Assembly: GCF_002007645.1 (NCBI RefSeq)
Contig: NZ_CP019791.1
Span: 2,968,593-3,032,592 of the forward strand
Source: Anaerohalosphaera lusitana
Lineage (GTDB): Bacteria > Planctomycetota > Phycisphaerae > Sedimentisphaerales > Anaerohalosphaeraceae
Direction of reading: 5' to 3'
DNA length: 64,000 bases
Shown here: one piece after another, positions 41,339-50,620 of the stretch
Numbering within the stretch: the stretch's first letter is position 1
How the letters are laid out: each line of letters starts with the position of its first letter
Translations under genes and position numbers: made by a program
Notes under the pieces: generated by a model
The model's input: only the letters and a program-made list of their open reading frames with translations
Told to the model about the DNA's origin: nothing
Database searches by the model: none

Positions 41339-42817
41339 ATGGATTGTCCGGTTTGCAAAGAGGCCATGATCACTCTGGAGCTCGACGAGGTCGAGATAGA
41401 TTATTGCGGGGAGTGCAGCGGGATCTGGCTGGATGCGGGGGAGCTGGAGATGCTGCTGGATGACGGCGGAAAGGCGAAGAAGCTGCTGGACTCGTTCAGC
41501 CAGGCTAAAAAGGTGAAGGAAAAGCATCGCAGGTGCCCTATCTGCCTGAAAAAGATGCTGAAGATATTTGTGGGTGACGAGGCGGAGGGTAAAGGCAGGC
41601 TATTGATCGATAAGTGCCCTGCCGGGCATGGTTTATGGTTTGACCGGGGGGAGCTGCGCGATATCATATCTCTTGTTTCGTTCGATCAGGAGCACCGGGT
41701 GGTTAAACTTTTGCGTGATATGTTCTGTAACGAATGCGAATCTGATGCGTCAACAGACGAGGAAGGAAATACGATGATCGTAAATAAACAGATATACGGC
41801 AAGACCAGGGACGGCGAGGACATTTATCTTTTCCGGATGGAGAATGAGAACGGCGTTGCTGCTCAGGTGACGAATTACGGGGCGATACTGGTATCGGTTG
41901 AGACGCCGGACAGGGACGGCAAGGGGGCGGATGTGACGCTGGGGTTTGATACGCTGGAGGGGTGGATGGAGCAGAACGGGCCGTATTTTGGGGCGACGGT
42001 CGGCAGGGTTGCGAATCGGATAGCGAAGGGCAAGTTTACGCTGGAGGGGCAGGAGTACGAGCTGGCGGTTAACAACGGGCCGAACCATTTGCATGGCGGG
42101 ATCAAGGGTTTTGACAAGGTCGTGTGGGATGCGGAAGAGGTCACCAAGGAAAATGAAGCGTCGGTGCGGTTTGAGTATACGAGTGCAGACGGAGAAGAGG
42201 GGTATCCGGGGAATTTGACGGTGAGCGTTACTTATACGCTTAACAACGAGAATGAGCTGGTGGTCGCGTATGAGGGCAGGACGGACAAGGCGACGCCGGT
42301 GAATATGACGAACCATACATACTGGAACCTGGCGGGACACGATGCGGGGGATATTTGCGGGCATCAGTTGGTGATGCATGCGAATATGTATACGGAGCTG
42401 GATGAGGACAATGTGCCTACGGGTAAGGTGAAGCCTGTGAACGGGACGGCGCTGGACTTCACTTCGCCGCACAAGATCGGGGAGAGGATCGATGCGATCG
42501 GCGGGTACGATCATAATGTGGTACTGAACAAGGCGCCGGGTGAGATGGGGCTGGTTGCGGAGGTATATGAGCCGGGCTCGGGGAGGACGATGAGGGTTTA
42601 TACGACGCAGCCGGGGATGCAGCTTTATACGGCGGAATTTCTGGACGGGTCGGTGAAGGGCAAGGGAGGCGCGGCGTATGGGCCGAGGTCGGCGTTTTGC
42701 CTGGAGACGCAGCATTATCCGGATTCGGTTAATCATGAGGAGTTTCCTTCTACGGTCATCCGGCCTGGTGAGGTGTATAAAGAAAAGACGGTGTTCAAGT
42801 TCGGCACGAAGATGTAG
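41339..42817 (+). CDS. galM: Zinc-ribbon (zf-TFIIB-type) / galactose mutarotase fusion
   Basis: One uninterrupted frame of 492 codons. Residues 1-115 hold two TFIIB-type zinc ribbons: C3-C6/C23-C26 with SGIWLDAGELEML, and C66-C69/C93-H97 with HGLWFDRGELRDI. Residues 146-492 form a full-length aldose 1-epimerase, with NYGAILVSVETPDR, GRVANRIAKGKF, NNGPNHLHGG, VNMTNHTYWNL (catalytic His) and a late CLETQHYPDSVNH (catalytic Glu region). GGAAGGAAA stands just ahead of an internal ATG at 41774, so the mutarotase may also be made alone. It interconverts alpha and beta anomers of galactose or glucose. LemA follows after 96 bp. Confidence 0.85.
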   Translation: MDCPVCKEAMITLELDEVEIDYCGECSGIWLDAGELEMLLDDGGKAKKLLDSFSQAKKVKEKHRRCPICLKKMLKIFVGDEAEGKGRLLIDKCPAGHGLWFDRGELRDIISLVSFDQEHRVVKLLRDMFCNECESDASTDEEGNTMIVNKQIYGKTRDGEDIYLFRMENENGVAAQVTNYGAILVSVETPDRDGKGADVTLGFDTLEGWMEQNGPYFGATVGRVANRIAKGKFTLEGQEYELAVNNGPNHLHGGIKGFDKVVWDAEEVTKENEASVRFEYTSADGEEGYPGNLTVSVTYTLNNENELVVAYEGRTDKATPVNMTNHTYWNLAGHDAGDICGHQLVMHANMYTELDEDNVPTGKVKPVNGTALDFTSPHKIGERIDAIGGYDHNVVLNKAPGEMGLVAEVYEPGSGRTMRVYTTQPGMQLYTAEFLDGSVKGKGGAAYGPRSAFCLETQHYPDSVNHEEFPSTVIRPGEVYKEKTVFKFGTKM

Positions 42818-42840
42818 AAGCAGTTTCGAAACCGCTTCTA
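42815..42840. repeat. 26-bp palindrome at the galM stop codon
   Basis: The element starts with the TAG stop and reads TAGAAGCAGTTTCGAAACCG followed by CTTCTA, a 13-bp inverted repeat with one mismatched pair. A similar palindrome is at 34014-34039. No T-run follows, so it is a poor intrinsic terminator; a processing or protein-binding site is possible. Confidence 0.5.
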
Positions 42841-42913
42841 GAAAAAATTTGTTATTTTGCTGAAAAATAGCGGCAAAAACATGCACTAAGGTGCCTATTT
42901 AAGGAGAGTTCGA

Positions 42914-43468
42914 ATGTTACCATGGCTTATTATCGGCGGCGTAGTAGTTCTTCTGATCATCTTCCTGATCGCGGCGTACAACTCGCTTGTGCGGCTGAGG
43001 AACCAGGTGGACAACGCGTGGTCGCAGATCGATGTGCAGTTGAAGAGAAGGCACGATCTGATACCGAACCTGGTGGAGACGGCTAAGGGCTACATGAAGC
43101 ACGAGCGTGAGACGTTCGAGGCGATCACGGAGGCGAGGAGCAAGGCCATGGGCGCAAACAACGTGTCCGAGGCGAGCAAGGCTGAGGGACAGTTGAACGA
43201 CGCTTTGAGCAAGTTCATGCTGGTTGTGGAGAATTACCCGGATCTGAAGGCGAATCAGAACTTCCTTTCGCTGCAGGAAACGCTGACGAGCACGGAGAAC
43301 AAGATCGCTTTTGCGCGCCAGGGCTATAATGACCAGGCGATGTTCTTTAATAACAAGATCGAGATGTTCCCTTCGAATATCATCGCGGGCATGTTCAACT
43401 TCAAGAAGCGGGACTATTTCGAGATCGAAAACGAGGCAGAGCGGCAGGCGCCTAAGGTTAATTTCTAA
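42914..43468 (+). CDS. LemA-family membrane protein
   Basis: The protein has 184 residues. One N-terminal membrane helix (about 4-24) is followed by the LemA helical domain with YNSLVRLRNQVDNAWSQIDV, LKRRHDLIPNLVETAKGYM, and the C-terminal ENKIAFARQGYNDQAMFFNN and FPSNIIAGMFNF. LemA proteins have a small N-out domain and a cytoplasmic helical bundle, and often occur with M48 peptidases. Here the M48 gene is about 5.7 kb further on, beyond two phosphodiesterase genes. AAGGAGAGTTCGA precedes the start. Confidence 0.92.
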   Translation: MLPWLIIGGVVVLLIIFLIAAYNSLVRLRNQVDNAWSQIDVQLKRRHDLIPNLVETAKGYMKHERETFEAITEARSKAMGANNVSEASKAEGQLNDALSKFMLVVENYPDLKANQNFLSLQETLTSTENKIAFARQGYNDQAMFFNNKIEMFPSNIIAGMFNFKKRDYFEIENEAERQAPKVNF

Positions 43469-43591
43469 GAGAGTTTTAAGATAGTTTTGAGCCTTGCCTT
43501 AGAAGCCATTTCAAAACATAGATTTGGCTTTGCTGAATATGTTTTGCGGGTAGGTCAATTTGAGATTTCTTCTGGCTAAGGAGAGCTGAGT

Positions 43592-46237
43592 ATGAAACGT
43601 GGTGCAATTCTTTTTGTGATAACAGCGTTTGTATGTGCCGGGATCACTTTCGGGCAGGCGGCGAGGGTTACACCTTTTGCCAGTGATTTCGATGATAGTG
43701 TGGAGCGGACGTGGCTTGGGCCGGTGTACTGGTCGAACCCGATGCAGGACTGGGGTGTTGCGAACGGGCGGATCGAATGTGTTCAGAGCGGCGGTGATCG
43801 GAACGTATTTTTGCTGACGCGGCATGTGGATTCGCGGCCCGGCGATCTGAAGATGTCGGTGACGATCGGGCGGCTTAACGAGGACGGCAAGAAGCTGACG
43901 GAAGGATATGTCGGCTTCAAGACGGGCATACAAGGCGAATTTGACGATTATCGCGACAGCGCGGTGCGGGGTGACGGTTTTCGTGTGGGCATGTACACGG
44001 GCGGCAGGCTGTTCGTGGGCAGGTATGATGAAACGGTGAAAAAAATTGAGCCGCCCTTCCAGGATATAACGCTTACACTTGAAGCGACCCCGGTGAGCGA
44101 GGATGCTTATGAGGTTACGCTGACGGCGACGGATAAGGATGGTAAGCAGCTTTCGCAGGCCAAGCGTGATGACGTGGCTGCGGACTGGCTGCACGGCGGG
44201 GTTGCACTGGTATGTTCTAACGGCAAGGTAAAGGACATGCCGGAGAAGCGTCCGACGATCGACAACGGGAATTGGGGATTTCGTCAGGGTACGGGGCGAG
44301 GCGGTAATGTGCTGTTCTGGTTTGCAGACTGGAAAGTTGCGGGGACGAAGGTTGATTCATATCCGCAGCGTGCGTGGGGGCCGATCTTGTGGAGTCAGTA
44401 TACGCTTAGCGAGAACGTTTTGAACCTGACTGCTCAGATGGCGCCGATCGGGGAGGGTGAATCGCAGGAGGTGGGATTGCAGACGAAGGGGCTGCTGGGG
44501 TGGCAGACGGTAGCGGAGGCTGAGATGGATCCGCTTTCGAGGACGGCTGAGTTTAAGGTCAAAGACTGGAACGACGGGAAGGACACGCCCTACCGGGTGG
44601 CTTATACGTTTACGCAGACGGACGGCACGGAGAAGGAAGTTTATTTCGAGGGTGAGGTTCGGGAGAATCCGAAGGACAAGGAAAATCTGGTCGTGGCAGG
44701 GTTTACTGGTAATAACGACCTGGGGTTTCCGAACAATGATTTCGTGAAGTCGGTTGCGTGGCATGATCCGGATGTTCTGTTCTTTTCCGGTGATCAGATT
44801 TACGAGGGAGTCGGAGGTTACAGGATCCAGACGAGTCCGCTGGAAAAGGCGGCTGTGGATTATCTGCGCAAGTGGTATCTGTATGGATGGGCGTATAAGG
44901 ATCTGCTGAAGGACCGCCCTTCCGTTGCGATCCCGGATGATCATGATGTGTATCACGGCAATATCTGGGGTGCGGGCGGTAAGGCGACGCCGGAAGGCAC
45001 GTGGGGTGCGAAGGCGCAGGATGCGGGCGGTTACAAGATGCCGCCTGTGTGGGTGAACATGGTGCAGAGGACGCAGACGAGCCATCTGCCTGATCCGTAC
45101 GATCCGACGCCGGTGAAGCAGGGAATCGGTGTTTACTATACGAATATGGTTTACGGCGGGGTTGACTTTGCGATCATCGAGGATCGGAAGTTCAAGTCGG
45201 CACCGCGTGATATGCTGCCTAAGGCGGAGATATATAACGGCTGGCCGCAGAATCCTGACTTTGATGCGGAGAAGGAAGCGGATATCGAAGGCGCGAAGCT
45301 GCTGGGTGAAAGGCAGTTGGCGTTTTTGAACGACTGGGCGACGGACTGGTCGCATGGGGAGAGAATGAAGTGTGTGCTTAGCCAGACGATCTTCGCGAAC
45401 GTGGCGACGCTGCCGGAGGACGAGATGAGTGATGCTGCGGTTCCGCGGCTGCGTATTCTGGACGAAGGAGAGTATCCGCCGAACGATGCGCCGGTGAGCG
45501 ATTTCGATTCGAACGGCTGGCCTCAGAGGGGCAGGAACGAGGCGCTGCGGGCGATTCGCAAGGGGCTTGCGTTCCATATTGCGGGTGATCAGCATCTGGG
45601 TTCGACGATCGAGTACGGGATAGATGAGTATCGTGACGCAGGGTTTGCTGTATGCGTTCCGTCGGTTTCGAATGTGTGGCCGAGGAGGTGGTACCCGCAG
45701 ACACCTAGTGAGAACCGGATACCTGGTGAGCCTCGATATACGGGCGATTTCGAGGACGGGTTCGGCAATAAGATAACGGTATATGCTGTGTCGAATCCGA
45801 CGTATACTGGTTTGAAGCCGTCGCGTCTTTATGACCGGGCGACGGGTTATGGGATCGTCAGATTCAATCGGGAGTCGCGTGATATCAAGATTGAGATGTG
45901 GCCGAGGTTGTCTGATCCGTCTGAGGGCGGGGAGCAGTATCCGGGTTGGCCGATAACTATCAGCCAGTTTGACAATAATGACAGGACGCCGTGGGGGTAT
46001 CTGCCGACGGTTGACGTGACGGGAATGGATGATCCGGTTGTGAAGGTTGTTGACGAGAGCAGTTCGGAGGCGGTTTACGCTGTTCGGATAAAGGGTACGC
46101 GATGGTCGCCGCCTGTATATGAGAGCGGGTCTTATACGATCATGGTTGGTGAGCCGGCGGATGGTGATTTTCGCTCGTTCCCGGGGATCAAGGCAGGGCG
46201 CAAAGCAGAACAAAGATTGCTTAAGATAAAATTCTAG
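43592..46237 (+). CDS. Secreted PhoD-like phosphodiesterase/phosphatase, paralogue 1
   Basis: The protein has 881 residues with a signal peptide ending near TFGQAA (residue 23). The N-terminal 350 residues are strand-rich, with LamG-like and Ig-like sections. The catalytic region (about 365-720) has PhoD-like metal-site motifs: VVAGFTGNNDLGF, LFFSGDQIYEG, AIPDDHDVYHGNIWGAGG and AFHIAGDQHLGS. It should release phosphate or cleave phosphodiesters outside the cytoplasm. It is followed by a terminator and a paralogue of the same length. Confidence 0.85.
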   Translation: MKRGAILFVITAFVCAGITFGQAARVTPFASDFDDSVERTWLGPVYWSNPMQDWGVANGRIECVQSGGDRNVFLLTRHVDSRPGDLKMSVTIGRLNEDGKKLTEGYVGFKTGIQGEFDDYRDSAVRGDGFRVGMYTGGRLFVGRYDETVKKIEPPFQDITLTLEATPVSEDAYEVTLTATDKDGKQLSQAKRDDVAADWLHGGVALVCSNGKVKDMPEKRPTIDNGNWGFRQGTGRGGNVLFWFADWKVAGTKVDSYPQRAWGPILWSQYTLSENVLNLTAQMAPIGEGESQEVGLQTKGLLGWQTVAEAEMDPLSRTAEFKVKDWNDGKDTPYRVAYTFTQTDGTEKEVYFEGEVRENPKDKENLVVAGFTGNNDLGFPNNDFVKSVAWHDPDVLFFSGDQIYEGVGGYRIQTSPLEKAAVDYLRKWYLYGWAYKDLLKDRPSVAIPDDHDVYHGNIWGAGGKATPEGTWGAKAQDAGGYKMPPVWVNMVQRTQTSHLPDPYDPTPVKQGIGVYYTNMVYGGVDFAIIEDRKFKSAPRDMLPKAEIYNGWPQNPDFDAEKEADIEGAKLLGERQLAFLNDWATDWSHGERMKCVLSQTIFANVATLPEDEMSDAAVPRLRILDEGEYPPNDAPVSDFDSNGWPQRGRNEALRAIRKGLAFHIAGDQHLGSTIEYGIDEYRDAGFAVCVPSVSNVWPRRWYPQTPSENRIPGEPRYTGDFEDGFGNKITVYAVSNPTYTGLKPSRLYDRATGYGIVRFNRESRDIKIEMWPRLSDPSEGGEQYPGWPITISQFDNNDRTPWGYLPTVDVTGMDDPVVKVVDESSSEAVYAVRIKGTRWSPPVYESGSYTIMVGEPADGDFRSFPGIKAGRKAEQRLLKIKF

Positions 46238-46270
46238 AAGTCACTTAGAAACTTAATTTTCACGATAAAA

Positions 46271-46318
46271 GCCCGGTTCGGTTATTGAGATTACAATGTA
46301 CCGGCCGGGCGTTTTTTT
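46271..46318 (+). terminator. Rho-independent terminator between the PhoD-like paralogues
   Basis: GCCCGGTTCGGT and ACCGGCCGGGC form a long GC-rich stem with two mismatches, followed by seven T residues. It lies between the stop of the first gene and the ribosome binding site of the second, so the second gene is likely to have its own promoter or to depend on read-through. Confidence 0.85.
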
Positions 46319-46338
46319 CAATTCGAAAGGATGTGAAC

Positions 46339-48930
46339 ATGAAAATCAGGCGTTATGTTTTTGCAATTACACTAATATTCTGTGTTTCACAGATCGTCAG
46401 TGCGGCTGATTTTACGGCCGACTGGAAAGAAGGACAGGAACGAGTGTGGGCCGGGCCGGACTTCTGGGCTAATCGGCTGCAGGACTGGCAGGTAGCAAAC
46501 GGGCGGATCGAATGCGTTGAAGCCAGTAAACGTGAGGCGATGCGGACGCTGCATCTGCTGACGTACTATATTGAGCCGGGGATAGGTACGGTTGAGATGT
46601 CTGTCAAGGCTGGGCTGCTTAAAGGCGGGAACAGCGTGGCGGCGGACGGAGCTGCGGGTTTTCTGATCGCTGCGGGCGGCGGGATCGACCATCGTTCGGC
46701 AGCGTTCGTGCACAACAGTTACGGACCGAACGGCGGGTATTTTGCGGGCATCAACGGTGAAGGGAAACTGTTCGTTCACGATCTCAGCGAGGCGAAATGG
46801 GAAGGCAGAGGCAGACAGAGAACCGTTGATAAGAGTGCCTGTCTGATAGCTGAAAGCGAAGGAAGTCTGGCATCGCTTAAGGATATTGTGCTGAAGCTGT
46901 CAGCAAAGCCTACCGATTCGGGGTATTCGATCGAACTGACTGCGAGTGATGATGCGAGCGGTGAGGTTGTCGTTGTGAAGGCTGAGCGAATACCGTCTGA
47001 GGGGTTCAGCGGACAGATTGCGCTGGTTTCGCATCCGGGGACCAAGAGGGATTTCGCCAGCTTCTGGTTTGACGAATGGCAGGTCAGCGGGAGCAAGGTC
47101 GGGCATGATGCGTCGAGAGCGTTCGGGCCAATCGCTTGTACGCAGTATACGCTTTCGAAAGGTGTTTTGAAGATGACGGCGCAGTTTACGCCTGTTTCGG
47201 AGAGTGGCAATAAGGATGTTCTGCTGCAGATAAGCGAGAACGGCGACTGGAAGACATTGAGTAAGACGCAGATCAATATTCCCAGTTATACGGCGACTTT
47301 CAAGGTTGCGAATTTTGAGCCTGGCGAGGATACGCAGTATCGTGTTGTATATGAGATGCCGAGTATGGAAGGTTCGCTTTCTTCTTATACGTGGTCGGGT
47401 ACGATCGCGAAAAATCCTGCAGATCAGGACACGGTGACTGTGGCGGCGTTCACGGGCAATCACAACATGGCGCGGGGGATGGAGTCGGGCATTTATGAGT
47501 GGACCAAGGAGACGCTGTGGTTTCCGCATGAGGATATGACGGCGAATGTTGCGAAGCAGCAGCCGGACCTGCTTTTCTTCAGCGGGGATCAGGTTTACGA
47601 GTACGGCAGTCCGACGCATGCAGTGAGAAATCCGCTGGATAAGGCGATCACGGACTATCTTTATAAGTGGTATCTGTGGTGCTGGGCATATCGTGATCTG
47701 GCGAAGGATATACCGTGCGTCTGTATACCGGATGATCATGACGTGTTTCAGGGGAACTTGTGGGGACAAGGCGGCAGGCCAATTCGGGGGCAGAGCCGGG
47801 GCGGATACACGATGCCTGCGGAGTTCGTGAAAGCTGTTGAAGCGACTCAGACGAGCCATTTCCCGGATCCGTTCGACCCAACGCCGATAGAGCAGGGAAT
47901 CGGGGTGTATTATACGGATATGAACGTCGGCGGGGTGAGTTTCGGTATCATCGAGGACAGGAAGTTCAAGACGGGCGAAAAAAGCGAACAGGTGATCCTG
48001 GGCGATCCGACGGAGATCAAGCTGCTTGGTGAGAGGCAGTTGGAGTTTTTGCAGCATTGGGCGGCGGACTGGTCGAACGGGACCGTGATGAAGTCTGTTC
48101 TGAGTCAGACGATCTTTGCGTGCGTTCATACGGGCTGGGGCGGCGGAGCGAGATTGAATGAGCCGCACAAGCCTTCAGTTGACCATGATTCCAACGGCTG
48201 GCCGGTGCATGGCAGGAACAAGGCTTTACGTGAAATCCGCAAAGGTTTCGCTTTTCATATCGCGGGAGATCAGCACCTGGGGTCGATCGTACATCACGGG
48301 ATAGATGAATGGGACGATGCGGGGTGGAGCTTCTGTGTGCCTTCGGTTGCGAATTATTATCCGCGGTCGTGGAAGACGCTCGAACCCGGCAAGAACCATA
48401 TCGAGGGTCTGCCGGATTATACGGGGCAGTTCCATGACGGATTTGGAAACAAGATCAATGTGTATGCGGCGGCAAATCCCGGTTATGAATCGGGTGTTTT
48501 TCCGGCGAGGCTGCACGACAGGAGTCCGGGGTATGGGATCGTACACTTTGACAAGCCTGAGCGGACGATCACGATGGAATGCTGGCCGAGATATGTCGAT
48601 CCTACGGATGAGTCGACGGGTTCGCAGTATGAGGGGTGGCCGCGAACGATCGACATGATGGATAATTACGGGCGTGAGGCTGAGGCGTATCTGCCGACGA
48701 TCAAGGTCAGCGGGACGAAGGATCCGGTCGTTCAGGTGATCGGGGAGAAGTTTGCGGAGATCGTGTATACGGTGCGGATCAAGGGTAATGAGTTTTCGCC
48801 GAAGGTTTTTGATGCGGATGATGAGTATACAGTGATCGTATCGCAGCCGGACGAGGGACAGGTAGAAGTGCTCAACGATCTCAAGGCTACGAGCGAGGAA
48901 GGGTCATCTGTTGTAGAGCTGGCCTTTTAA
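46339..48930 (+). CDS. Secreted PhoD-like phosphodiesterase/phosphatase, paralogue 2
   Basis: The protein has 863 residues from the ATG at 46339, behind AAAGGATGTG; the open frame begins 18 codons earlier inside the terminator. The signal peptide ends near IVSAADF. Domain order and metal-site motifs match paralogue 1: VAAFTGNHNM, LFFSGDQVYEYG, CIPDDHDVFQGNLWGQGG and AFHIAGDQHLGS. The N-terminal domain differs more than the catalytic one. The pair probably arose by tandem duplication and may attack related phosphorylated substrates. Confidence 0.85.
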   Translation: MKIRRYVFAITLIFCVSQIVSAADFTADWKEGQERVWAGPDFWANRLQDWQVANGRIECVEASKREAMRTLHLLTYYIEPGIGTVEMSVKAGLLKGGNSVAADGAAGFLIAAGGGIDHRSAAFVHNSYGPNGGYFAGINGEGKLFVHDLSEAKWEGRGRQRTVDKSACLIAESEGSLASLKDIVLKLSAKPTDSGYSIELTASDDASGEVVVVKAERIPSEGFSGQIALVSHPGTKRDFASFWFDEWQVSGSKVGHDASRAFGPIACTQYTLSKGVLKMTAQFTPVSESGNKDVLLQISENGDWKTLSKTQINIPSYTATFKVANFEPGEDTQYRVVYEMPSMEGSLSSYTWSGTIAKNPADQDTVTVAAFTGNHNMARGMESGIYEWTKETLWFPHEDMTANVAKQQPDLLFFSGDQVYEYGSPTHAVRNPLDKAITDYLYKWYLWCWAYRDLAKDIPCVCIPDDHDVFQGNLWGQGGRPIRGQSRGGYTMPAEFVKAVEATQTSHFPDPFDPTPIEQGIGVYYTDMNVGGVSFGIIEDRKFKTGEKSEQVILGDPTEIKLLGERQLEFLQHWAADWSNGTVMKSVLSQTIFACVHTGWGGGARLNEPHKPSVDHDSNGWPVHGRNKALREIRKGFAFHIAGDQHLGSIVHHGIDEWDDAGWSFCVPSVANYYPRSWKTLEPGKNHIEGLPDYTGQFHDGFGNKINVYAAANPGYESGVFPARLHDRSPGYGIVHFDKPERTITMECWPRYVDPTDESTGSQYEGWPRTIDMMDNYGREAEAYLPTIKVSGTKDPVVQVIGEKFAEIVYTVRIKGNEFSPKVFDADDEYTVIVSQPDEGQVEVLNDLKATSEEGSSVVELAF

Positions 48931-48960
48931 TAATCATTGTTCAACTTAGACGGGCATTCT

Positions 48961-48996
48961 AACTGGGTAGTCGTAAGCGGCTATCCAGTTTTTTTT
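48961..48996 (+). terminator. Rho-independent terminator behind paralogue 2
   Basis: AACTGGGTAG and CTATCCAGTT form a ten-pair stem (one G-U) followed by eight T residues, 30 bp after the stop codon. Confidence 0.88.
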
Positions 48997-49187
48997 GCAT
49001 GAATATGCAGAATTGAACAAAACAGGGGCGGGAAGCTAAGAAGGAATGACCGAATTACGGCGGGAGCTAATTGAGCAGTTTGTAAGGTTCGGCGGTGAAT
49101 TCGCTTGAAGATTCGGCTGGGGAAGCTAGAATCTATTGCAATTCGGATGTTCTAATTCATGTTATTTTGATTTGTCAGGGTTCCGAT

Positions 49188-50471
49188 ATGTGGGAACAGA
49201 TACGAGCGAACAAGAGAAATTCGATCATACTGCTGGGTACGATGGCGGTTGTTCTGATGGGACTGGGGTATGTTATCGGGATGCTGCTTGCTGGTCCAAA
49301 GGGAGGGTATTACGGGGTAGCGGCAGCGAGCGGGCTGTGGGTGGTGCTTACGATAGTGAGTTTTTCGTCGGGGGATCAGATACTGCTTTCGGCGAGCAAG
49401 GCCAAACCCGTGACGCCTGAGGTGCATCCGCAGTTGTGGAACGTGGTGGAGGAGATGACGATAGCCGCGTCGCTGCCTAAGATGCCGAAGGTTTATATTA
49501 TTCCGGATCCGGCACCGAATGCGTTCGCTACGGGTCGCTCGCCGAAGTCGGCTAGTGTGGCGGTGACGGCTGGGCTGTTGGGGAAGCTGAACCGGGACGA
49601 GCTGCAGGGTGTGGTGGCGCACGAGGTGAGCCATATTCTGCACAGGGATATTCTGTTCGTGACGCTGGCGGGGATAATGCTGGGGACGATAGTGATCTTG
49701 TCGCAGTTGCTGCTGCGGTCGACGTTTTACGGGGCGTTTGCGGGAGGGAGACGGTATTCGTCACGATCGAACGGCAATGCACAGGGACAGCTTTTGATGA
49801 TAGTGATAGCGATATTGGCGGCGATACTTGCGCCGGTGTTTGCGAATATACTTTATTTTGCGTTGTCGAGGCGGAGAGAGTATCTGGCGGATGCGGGTGC
49901 GGCGAGGCTTACGCGGTATCCGGCGGGGCTGGCGAGTGCGCTGGAGAAGATATCGAGCAATGCGCAGCCGGTGGAGGCGGTGAACAAGGTTACTGCTTCG
50001 ATGTATATTTCGAATCCGCTAAGTGCTAAGAAGAGGGGTTCACTGTTCAGTACGCATCCGCCGATCGAGGAGCGGGTGAAGATACTGCGGACCATGTCGC
50101 GTGGCGCGTCGTTCAAGGACTATTCGGATGCGTACAGCCAGACGGTTGGGTCAGGTGACGGGATGCCGGCGTCGCTGAGGGAGGATAAGGAGCAGGTTGG
50201 ACTGCGTGAGGCGAGTGAGGCTGTGGGAGCTGCTGCAGGGATGGGAGGCGCGGCGGGCGCTGCAACCGCAGCGGCGGCAAGGTCTGCAGAAGAGGAGCCT
50301 GCCAAGACTGCGAAAGAGCAGCACAGACAGATCGGAGACCTGATACGGATCGCGAACGGGTTTGCGATACTGACGTGCGGGTGCGGGCTGAAGATGAAGA
50401 TACCGCCGAACTATAACCGGCAAGCGGTGAAGTGTCCGCGATGCGGACGGAAGTCGGCGTTGAAGAAATAG
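49188..50471 (+). CDS. M48-family (HtpX-like) membrane zinc metallopeptidase with C-terminal zinc ribbon
   Basis: The protein has 427 residues from the ATG at 49188, behind CAGGG; the open frame extends 31 codons upstream without a better site. Two membrane helices at about 13-70 precede the catalytic domain, with LQGVVAHEVSHILHRD (HExxH) and SRRREYLADAGAARL (third ligand Glu); a further pair of helices lies between. STHPPIEERVKIL is the usual later motif. A G/A-rich linker leads to a zinc ribbon, CGCGLKMKIP ... VKCPRCGRKSALKK. It probably takes part in membrane protein quality control, possibly together with LemA. Confidence 0.9.
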   Translation: MWEQIRANKRNSIILLGTMAVVLMGLGYVIGMLLAGPKGGYYGVAAASGLWVVLTIVSFSSGDQILLSASKAKPVTPEVHPQLWNVVEEMTIAASLPKMPKVYIIPDPAPNAFATGRSPKSASVAVTAGLLGKLNRDELQGVVAHEVSHILHRDILFVTLAGIMLGTIVILSQLLLRSTFYGAFAGGRRYSSRSNGNAQGQLLMIVIAILAAILAPVFANILYFALSRRREYLADAGAARLTRYPAGLASALEKISSNAQPVEAVNKVTASMYISNPLSAKKRGSLFSTHPPIEERVKILRTMSRGASFKDYSDAYSQTVGSGDGMPASLREDKEQVGLREASEAVGAAAGMGGAAGAATAAAARSAEEEPAKTAKEQHRQIGDLIRIANGFAILTCGCGLKMKIPPNYNRQAVKCPRCGRKSALKK

Positions 50472-50620
50472 GCTGGTTATTAGAGCAGCGACATCAGACG
50501 AATGATCTTGTCCAAATGGCGGTCACGGGCCGACCTGCGATTTAATCACGCGGTTAGTTTAGTCCCGGCCATGAATTGTGGAGGTTGTCGCCCTGCCGAT
50601 GATAATTCGTTCCTGGGTTT

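Noticed and set aside
44357-46213. A 618-codon minus-strand frame opposite the first PhoD-like gene
   Set aside because: R/I/L-rich antisense frame created by strong codon bias; the plus-strand gene has a signal peptide, metal motifs and a ribosome binding site.
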